From assembly GCA_019247755.1 (NCBI GenBank), contig JAFBAM010000201.1, forward strand, positions 1-5,728: a stretch of 5,728 nt of DNA. Direction: 5' to 3'. Position 1 is the stretch's first letter. Each line of letters starts with the position of its first letter. Positions 1 to 4,646 of this stretch are shown here, in pieces. The notes below the pieces were generated by a model. It ran no database searches, was not told the DNA's origin, and saw only the letters and a program-made list of their open reading frames with translations. The translations under genes were made by a program, and so were the position numbers. Source of the stretch: Sphingomonas sp. Its GTDB lineage: Bacteria; Pseudomonadota; Alphaproteobacteria; Sphingomonadales; Sphingomonadaceae.

Positions 1-1127
1 CGGAACAGGCGCGATCCGATGCGCAGGATGACGGCGACCCAGATGCCCTGCCAGACGATCGCCGCAATATGGGGCCACCATTCCGGCTCCTGCGAGGCGC
101 GCGCGAGCATCGCCATCGGCGAGGACAACGGGAAGATCGCGGCGGCAATCGCTTCGACTGAGTCCGGACGCCCGACCGTCGTGGCCGCAAAGCCGAAGAT
201 CAGCACCTGGGCGAAGGTGACGGGCATCGACAACGTCTGTACCTCACGCGCGGTCGAGGCCTGCGCGCCGATGGTCAGGAATGCTGCGCCGAGCAGCAGA
301 TAGTACATCGCGAAATAAGCGACGCCGAGCGCGAGGAAGCCGGGCCATCCGACCGCGGGCGTGGGCAGCGCACGGACCCCGCCGTTGCTGATCATCTGGA
401 TGAGCAATGCGCCGGCGCTGATCCACACGACGATGCCGACGATCGACGCCGCGAGCATCGCGAACAGCTTGCCGATGAACAGCGCGTCGATCGGCACGGC
501 AGCGGCGATTACCTCGATGATCTTGTTCGATTTCTCCTCGATCAGCTGCGACAGCAGCATGCCCGACAGCAAGATGCAGAGGATGAACAGCAAGGTCTGC
601 GCAATCTGGGCGGTGACTGCCCGGTCGTTCGACAGGGACCCCGGCGCGCCATGAACGGCGGTGACTTCGAGGCGCGGTTCCGGCGGCGCCGACTGAGCAT
701 CGGCGATCAGCATCCGAAGCTGGGTGGCGGTTGCGCGATCATCGGCGACAGGGCCGGTGAGGTGCGGATGGTCGCGGCTTCCGGTCAGCACCGCACGCTT
801 GCCGCTGGCGAGGAGGTCACGGACCTGCGCCTCGGCATTGCGGTCGGGTTCGACCCGCTCAAGCTGAATGACGCTGCCCTCGCCGAGCGCTTCGCCCATC
901 TCGTCACGCGCCTTGGACAGCCGCGAATAGTCGGCCTCGTTCCAGGCGACCGCGACGACCGGGCGCTCGGCACGGTTGGCGATCCGGCTGCTGATGCCGC
1001 CGAACACGCCGCCGAACAGCAGCGGGAACAAGGGCGCCAGCAGGAAGAAGATGAAGGTCTTCGACAGCACCGTGGCGGAGAAATCGCGGCGGGCGATGAC
1101 GAAGGCAGAGCGGAAGAACCGGATCAT
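1..1127 (-). CDS. ABC-2 type transporter permease (NatB-like), partial at its 3' end
   Basis: Inner-membrane subunit of an ABC exporter; the cognate ATPase is encoded just upstream. My reading of the reverse strand gives 375 uninterrupted codons from ATG at 1127, running off the left edge with no stop, so probably only a short C-terminal tail is missing. The N-terminus (MIRFFRSAFVIARRDF) is followed by a first membrane segment at about residues 23-40, a large soluble, probably extracytoplasmic, domain at about 41-174, then a cluster of membrane segments (about 175-195, 215-236, 262-287, 303-317, 326-340, 355-371). Residues 196-207, IEEKSNKIIEVI, match the EEKSNR-I-EV hallmark after the second membrane segment in NatB/ABC-2 permeases. 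An AGGAG at 1136-1140 lies 8 nt before the ATG. NatB of Bacillus exports sodium, but this architecture is shared by many exporters and the substrate cannot be read from sequence. Family call secure; substrate unknown. Confidence 0.93.
   Translation of the reverse strand, partial: MIRFFRSAFVIARRDFSATVLSKTFIFFLLAPLFPLLFGGVFGGISSRIANRAERPVVAVAWNEADYSRLSKARDEMGEALGEGSVIQLERVEPDRNAEAQVRDLLASGKRAVLTGSRDHPHLTGPVADDRATATQLRMLIADAQSAPPEPRLEVTAVHGAPGSLSNDRAVTAQIAQTLLFILCILLSGMLLSQLIEEKSNKIIEVIAAAVPIDALFIGKLFAMLAASIVGIVVWISAGALLIQMISNGGVRALPTPAVGWPGFLALGVAYFAMYYLLLGAAFLTIGAQASTAREVQTLSMPVTFAQVLIFGFAATTVGRPDSVEAIAAAIFPLSSPMAMLARASQEPEWWPHIAAIVWQGIWVAVILRIGSRLF
1124..1127 (-). other. ATGA stop/start overlap coupling ATPase and permease genes
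   Basis: The TGA of the ATPase gene (1126-1124) overlaps the ATG of the permease gene (1127-1125). With the strong AGGAG (1136-1140) inside the ATPase tail, this arrangement typically gives translational coupling and matched amounts of the two subunits. The overlap is read directly; the coupling is inferred. Confidence 0.85.
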
Positions 1128-2074
1128 TGTGGCTTCTCCTGGCCCATGGCGGCGGCGGCAGCATCCCCGGCGATATGGACAAAGGCGTCGTGAAGGCCGG
1201 GCCGCTCGATCGCGAGAGTCTCGATTCCCGCGCCGCCGTCGATCAGTGCCTTCAGCAGCGGCTCCGGCCCGCCTTCGGGTAGCTCGAACACATATTCGTC
1301 GCCCTCGCGCCGCGCGCCGGCGGGAATCGCATCGCGCCACGGACCGTCGCTGGCGCGGGTACGGAGGCGGACGATCGGCCGGAGCCTTGCGCGAGCCTCG
1401 TCGACGCGGCCGTCGAACGCGACCTTGCCCTTGGCGATGATGGCGACGCGCTCGCAGAGCCGCTCGGCATGGGCGATGACGTGGGTCGAGAAGATCACCG
1501 TGACGCCGGCGCGGGTCTCACGCCTGATCAACTCCTCCAGCTTCGCCTGGTTGATTGCGTCGAGGCCGGCAAAGGGCTCGTCGAGGACGATCAGCCGCGG
1601 CTTGTGGATGATGGTGCCGAGCAGCTGCACGATCTGCGCCATGCCCTTGGACAGGGTGCGGATCGGCTTCTTGGACCAGTCGCCCAGCCCATGCTCGGTC
1701 AGCAAAGCGTCGGCGCGGCGGCGGCCCTCCGCGATCGGAAGACCGCGGAGCGCACCCATGAAGGCGATCGCGTCGCGGGCCTGCATCGCGGGATAGAGCC
1801 CGCGCTCCTCCGGCAAATAGCCGACCTCGTTCGCCGCCTCGAGGGGGCGCTCGCGGCCCAGCACGCGGCGCGTTCCGCTCGATGGGTCGATGATCCCGAT
1901 CAGCATCCGGAGCGTAGTGGTCTTGCCCGCGCCGTTGGGGCCGAGCAGGCCGAAAATCGAACCGGTTGGGACGGCGAGCGTCACGCCGTTTACCGCGCGG
2001 GTTTCGTTGAAATCCTTGACGAGGTCGATCGCTTCGACGGCAATCGTGTCGGGTTGGGAAGCCTGTCGAAGCAC
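1124..2074 (-). CDS. ABC transporter ATP-binding protein (NatA-like)
   Basis: Cytoplasmic ATPase that powers the ABC-2 permease encoded directly downstream. The 316-residue product has a complete nucleotide-binding domain: Walker A GPNGAGKT at 45-52, signature LSKGMAQ at 141-147 (in place of LSGGQ), Walker B LIVLDEP at 161-167, D-loop AGLD at 169-172, and switch histidine H198 in STH. At the Q-loop position it reads YLPEERGLY (86-94), with glutamate where many ABC ATPases have glutamine; this is usual for NatA-type exporter ATPases and not a sign of decay. About 90 residues after the ATPase core fit the C-terminal extension (DUF4162-like) common in this group. The start is GTG at 2074, chosen because AGGA (2081-2084) sits 6 nt upstream and no ATG is available before the conserved IAVEAIDLVKDF. 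The first residues MLRQAS may come from a repeat-like sequence. Substrate unknown. Confidence 0.95.
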   Translation of the reverse strand: MLRQASQPDTIAVEAIDLVKDFNETRAVNGVTLAVPTGSIFGLLGPNGAGKTTTLRMLIGIIDPSSGTRRVLGRERPLEAANEVGYLPEERGLYPAMQARDAIAFMGALRGLPIAEGRRRADALLTEHGLGDWSKKPIRTLSKGMAQIVQLLGTIIHKPRLIVLDEPFAGLDAINQAKLEELIRRETRAGVTVIFSTHVIAHAERLCERVAIIAKGKVAFDGRVDEARARLRPIVRLRTRASDGPWRDAIPAGARREGDEYVFELPEGGPEPLLKALIDGGAGIETLAIERPGLHDAFVHIAGDAAAAAMGQEKPQ

Positions 2075-2075
2075 T
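2061..2075. repeat. Repeat-like half-site overlapping the ATPase start codon
   Basis: The plus strand reads gcctgtcgaagcact, or AGTGCTTCGACAGGC on the minus strand. From memory, this matches one half of a short dispersed motif frequent between genes in sphingomonads (CTTCGACAGGCTCAG type). Here it carries the GTG start and first codons of the ATPase gene. There is only one copy in the window, so calling it a repeat rests on recall. Confidence 0.35.
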
Positions 2076-2080
2076 GAAAT

Positions 2081-2084
2081 TCCT
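2081..2084 (-). promoter_or_regulatory. Ribosome-binding site of the ABC ATPase gene
   Basis: AGGA on the minus strand, 6 nt before the GTG at 2074. It decides the choice of this GTG as start codon. Confidence 0.7.
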
Positions 2085-2118
2085 ACGAAATGCCGGGACG
2101 GCGGTGTAAGCGCGCGCC

Positions 2119-3195
2119 GTGGCTAACAAGGAAAGCCTTGAGGAAGCAATAAGATCGGAAGCGGAGCGGCTCGGCTTCGCGGCTTGCGGCTTCACGCGCG
2201 CCGATGCGGCGGATGCGGCGGGCCTCGACATCAGGCGCTGGCTCGAAGCCGGCCATCACGGGACGATGGGGTGGATGGAAAGCCGCGCCGACCATCGCGT
2301 GTCGCCGCTGGCGCTGTGGCCGGAGGCGAAATCGGCGATCGCGCTGGGAATGAGCTATGCGCCTGCATGGAACCCGCTGGCGCTCGATGCGCACCCCGAT
2401 CTCGGCCGCATCTCGGTCTATGCGCAGGGCGGCGACTATCACAAGACGGTCAAGAAGGCGCTGAAAGCGCTGGCGCGATTCATCGTCGATGCCGCGCCAT
2501 CGGAGCTGAAGGTGTTCGTCGATACGGCGCCGGTGATGGAGAAGCCCTTGGCGCAGGCGGCGGGGATCGGCTGGCAGGGCAAGCACACCAACCTCGTCAG
2601 CCGGGAGCATGGCAGCTGGCTGTTCCTTGGCGTGATCCTGACCAGCCTGGAGTTGCAGCCCGACGCGCCAGCCGATCACGGTCAGCATTGCGGGTCGTGC
2701 TCGCGCTGCCTCGACGCATGCCCGACGAGTGCGTTCATCGGCCCGCACCGGATCGATGCGCGGCGCTGCATCTCATACCTCACCATCGAGCATGACGGCG
2801 CGATTCCCGAGGAGCTGCGGCCGATGATGGGCAACCGCATCTATGGCTGCGACGACTGCCTTGCAGTCTGCCCGTGGAACCGCTTCGCCGACGCGGCTGC
2901 GGCCAACCGAGCGTTCCTGCCCCGTGCCGAGCTCGCGGCGCCGAGACTGGCTGACCTGCTTGCGCTCGATGATGCTGCGTTCCGGGAGATGTTCGCGGGA
3001 TCGCCGATCAAGCGGATTGGGCGGAGCCGGATGATCCGCAACTGCCTGATTGCCGCCGGGAACAGCGGCGATGAGGCGCTGATTGCTTCAATCGAACCGC
3101 ATCTTAGCGATTCGGACCCGGCCATCGCGGACGCCGCGCGCTGGGCGCTCGATCAGATTGGCTTGTTGCGCAGCGCGAAGATGCAGGCTGCCTGA
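2119..3195 (+). CDS. queG: Epoxyqueuosine reductase QueG
   Basis: Cytoplasmic, cobalamin-dependent iron-sulfur enzyme that reduces epoxyqueuosine to queuosine at wobble position 34 of the GUN-anticodon tRNAs (Tyr, His, Asp, Asn), the last step of the pathway. The 358-residue length is normal. The N-terminal part has LGFAACGFTRA (18-28) and GHHGTMGWM (45-53). VDTAPVMEKP (134-143) carries D135, which aligns with the proposed catalytic aspartate, followed by GIGWQGKHT (149-157). Two [4Fe-4S] motifs follow: C191, C194, C197 and C201 in HCGSCSRCLDACP, and C244, C247 and C251 in CDDCLAVCPWN, with C217 a likely further ligand. Residues of about 300-347 look like the HEAT-type repeat usual at the QueG C-terminus. 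GTG 2119 is the first usable start after an in-frame TAA at 2107, but no good Shine-Dalgarno precedes it. No other queuosine gene is in view. The 3' end overlaps the convergent lipoprotein gene by 43 bp. Confidence 0.97.
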   Translation: MANKESLEEAIRSEAERLGFAACGFTRADAADAAGLDIRRWLEAGHHGTMGWMESRADHRVSPLALWPEAKSAIALGMSYAPAWNPLALDAHPDLGRISVYAQGGDYHKTVKKALKALARFIVDAAPSELKVFVDTAPVMEKPLAQAAGIGWQGKHTNLVSREHGSWLFLGVILTSLELQPDAPADHGQHCGSCSRCLDACPTSAFIGPHRIDARRCISYLTIEHDGAIPEELRPMMGNRIYGCDDCLAVCPWNRFADAAAANRAFLPRAELAAPRLADLLALDDAAFREMFAGSPIKRIGRSRMIRNCLIAAGNSGDEALIASIEPHLSDSDPAIADAARWALDQIGLLRSAKMQAA

Positions 3196-3509
3196 TCCAT
3201 GTCGCCGCCCGAAGGCAGGCGGGTGTCGACATGGGTGACCTTCAGCGTGCCCGAACCGCCTGACGGATAGAGGTAGGCGTCCATGACGCAGCGAGGGCCG
3301 CGGAACTGGAGCTTGAGACTGCTCCCCTCGCGCACCTGAAGGGCGGGACTGCCGAACCGACCGACGAGCTCCTGCGCGGTCAGGCCCGTCAGGCTTCCGG
3401 GTTCGACGGGTTGCGGAGCCGGTGGAGGCGTGACCACGGCAGGCTGCTCGGGCCGCGCGGCGCAGCCTGCGAGAACGAGAGCAACGGATAGAGTGAGGAG
3501 ACGACGCAT
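3153..3509 (-). CDS. Small lipoprotein of unknown function, possibly BamE/SmpA-like
   Basis: A 118-residue protein beginning MRRLLTLSVALVLAGC, a compact lipoprotein signal peptide with lipobox LAGC and lipidated Cys16, so it should be anchored to a membrane facing the periplasm. A proline-rich linker (about 23-37) leads to a small domain: SLTGLTAQELVGRFGSP, then REGSSLKLQFRGPRC, MDAYLYPSG and QAACIFALRNK. The order (a helix ending in FGxP, an 'eG' strand, then a C-xxD-xYLYP strand) recalls the BamE/SmpA/OmlA fold, but I do not recognise a named family. C74 and C109 could form a disulfide. I prefer ATG 3509 over ATG 3515 because AGGA at 3517-3520 is 7 nt from the former and only 1 nt from the latter; the longer form would add only two residues. 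It is convergent with queG and overlaps its last 43 bp. Gene likely real; function unknown. Confidence 0.82.
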   Translation of the reverse strand: MRRLLTLSVALVLAGCAARPEQPAVVTPPPAPQPVEPGSLTGLTAQELVGRFGSPALQVREGSSLKLQFRGPRCVMDAYLYPSGGSGTLKVTHVDTRLPSGGDMDQAACIFALRNKPI

Positions 3510-3516
3510 TCCCATT

Positions 3517-3520
3517 TCCT
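3517..3520 (-). promoter_or_regulatory. Ribosome-binding site of the lipoprotein gene, abutting a palindromic repeat
   Basis: AGGA on the minus strand, 7 nt before ATG 3509. It is directly adjacent to the palindrome that begins at 3521, so in the lipoprotein transcript a folded repeat would end next to the ribosome-binding site. Confidence 0.65.
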
Positions 3521-3587
3521 GTCATTGCCAGCGCACCGAAGCAATCCAGTCTGGATCGCCACGGCAACTTCGTAGCCTCGCAATGAC
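3521..3587. repeat. Imperfect palindromic intergenic repeat, 67 bp
   Basis: The outer arms gtcattgc (3521-3528) and gcaatgac (3580-3587) are perfect inverted repeats of 8 bp. The centre ATCCAGTCTGGAT (3544-3556) is a perfect 6-bp inverted repeat around one base. The stretches between pair imperfectly. The element fills half of the gap between the divergent lipoprotein and kinase genes. From memory it resembles a dispersed palindromic repeat with GTCATTGCGAG ends and CAATCCAG cores found in many alphaproteobacteria, including sphingomonads. The inverted symmetry is read directly; dispersed-family membership is from recall, as only one copy is in the window. Confidence 0.7.
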
Positions 3588-3639
3588 GATTGTCTGAACG
3601 AGGCTCGCCCGCTAGGCGGCGCGCTTTCCAAGAATCTCC

Positions 3640-3643
3640 GGAG
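3640..3643 (+). promoter_or_regulatory. Ribosome-binding site of the PfkB kinase gene
   Basis: GGAG lies 7 nt before ATG 3651. It supports that ATG over the in-frame TTG at 3648, which would leave only 4 nt. Confidence 0.7.
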
Positions 3644-3650
3644 TGACTTG

Positions 3651-4646
3651 ATGCCCGACCCGCGCCTCGATGTCCTGTGCATCGGCAACGCCATCGTCGA
3701 CGTGATCGCCAATGCCAGCGACGACTTCCTGAGCCAAGAAGGGCTGGTGAAGGGATCGATGCGCCTGATTGATGCCGAAGAAGCCGAGCGGCTTTATTCG
3801 CACATGAGCCCTGCGCATCAGGTGAGCGGAGGATCGGCGGGGAATACCGCGGCCGGGATTGCGGCGCTTGGCGGACGCGCCGGCTTCATCGGCCAAGTCG
3901 CCCCGGACCAGCTTGGCGAATTCTACCGGCACGACCTCACCTCCACCGGGGTCGAGTTCATCACACCAGCGGATGACGTCGGGCAGCCGACCGCGCGGTC
4001 GATGATCCTGGTGACGCCCGACGGGCACCGGACGATGAACACTTTCCTCGGCGCGGCGCAGAACCTGCCTAAGGAAGCGCTCGACGAGCAGCAGATCCGC
4101 GATTCCGCGATCCTCTACCTCGAAGGCTATCTCTGGGATCCCGAGACCCCCCGCTATGCGATGGTGCGCGCGATCGAGGTTGCGCGCGAAGGAGGGCGCA
4201 AGGTCGCCTTCACTCTGTCCGACACCTTCTGCGTGGATCGCCACCGCGATGGGTTCAACCAGCTGCTCGATGGCGGTCGGATCGACATTCTTTTCGCCAA
4301 CCAGGCGGAAGTCGAGGCGCTGGCCGGAATCGCGCATCTCGACAGCGCGGTCGCGGCGATTGCGCCGAAGGTCGAGACATTGGTGGTCACGCGCAGCGAA
4401 GACGGCGCGCTGGCGGTTCGCGGTAGTGAGCGGGCCGACGTACCGGCCGAACCGATCGAGAAATTGGTGGACACGACCGGCGCCGGCGACCTGTTCGCAG
4501 CGGGCTTCCTGCTTGGGACGGCTCGCGGGCACGGCCTGAAGGACTCGTTGCGGCTCGGCGCGATCTGCGCCGCCGAGGTGATCCAGCATTATGGCGCGCG
4601 CCCCGAGGCGAACCTCAGGGCGCTTGCCGGAGAACTGGCGGCCTAG
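3651..4646 (+). CDS. PfkB-family carbohydrate/nucleoside kinase, probable adenosine kinase
   Basis: Cytoplasmic ribokinase-like enzyme that transfers the ATP gamma-phosphate to a hydroxymethyl group of a sugar or nucleoside; relatives in alphaproteobacteria are annotated as adenosine kinase (adenosine to AMP, purine salvage). The 331-residue length is normal. Visible family features are an N-terminal strand with substrate-site residues in GNAIVD (12-17), the GGSAGNTAAG glycine motif (60-69) in the first PfkB signature region, NQAE (217-220) matching the NxxE metal/phosphate motif, and DTTGAGDLFAAGFL (274-287), the second PfkB signature with the anion hole and catalytic base D280. All key residues are present, so it should be active. 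The start is ATG 3651 with GGAG 7 nt upstream. The gene stands alone, divergent from the lipoprotein gene, and its TAG overlaps the stop of the convergent permease gene. Family call secure; substrate could be another nucleoside or a sugar such as fructose or ribose. Confidence 0.92.
   Translation: MPDPRLDVLCIGNAIVDVIANASDDFLSQEGLVKGSMRLIDAEEAERLYSHMSPAHQVSGGSAGNTAAGIAALGGRAGFIGQVAPDQLGEFYRHDLTSTGVEFITPADDVGQPTARSMILVTPDGHRTMNTFLGAAQNLPKEALDEQQIRDSAILYLEGYLWDPETPRYAMVRAIEVAREGGRKVAFTLSDTFCVDRHRDGFNQLLDGGRIDILFANQAEVEALAGIAHLDSAVAAIAPKVETLVVTRSEDGALAVRGSERADVPAEPIEKLVDTTGAGDLFAAGFLLGTARGHGLKDSLRLGAICAAEVIQHYGARPEANLRALAGELAA
4643..4646. other. CTAG supplying both stop codons of two convergent genes
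   Basis: The palindrome CTAG gives TAG to the plus-strand kinase (4644-4646) and TAG to the minus-strand permease (4645-4643). The genes overlap by 4 bp tail to tail, leaving no intergenic space for a terminator, so transcripts are expected to run into the opposing gene. Confidence 0.9.

Noticed and set aside
86..94. Glutamate in place of glutamine at the ATPase Q-loop (residues 86-94 of the protein encoded at 1124-2074) as a possible inactivating change.
   Set aside because: YLPEERGLY is the usual sequence in NatA-type exporter ATPases, and all other catalytic motifs are intact. Coordinates here are protein residues.
651..1193. Plus-strand open frame of 180 codons opposite the ABC-2 permease.
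   Set aside because: Gln/Glu/Arg/Gly-rich product without motifs; the minus-strand frame has membrane segments and the EEKSN signature and stays open across the whole region.
1518..2231. Minus-strand open frame of 237 codons overlapping the ATPase gene in a different frame.
   Set aside because: The translation is a low-complexity Arg/Pro/Ala frame-shift of the ATPase; the Walker and signature motifs are in the other frame.
2083..2748. Minus-strand open frame of 221 codons opposite the first part of queG.
   Set aside because: Arg-rich product with no recognisable domain, lying opposite well-conserved QueG sequence; a GC-bias shadow.
3608..3624. Short GC-rich inverted repeat (CCGC-TAG-GCGG) before the kinase gene as a possible terminator or operator.
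   Set aside because: Only four paired bases in the uninterrupted stem, no T-tract on either strand, and it lies upstream of a start, so chance is the simplest explanation.
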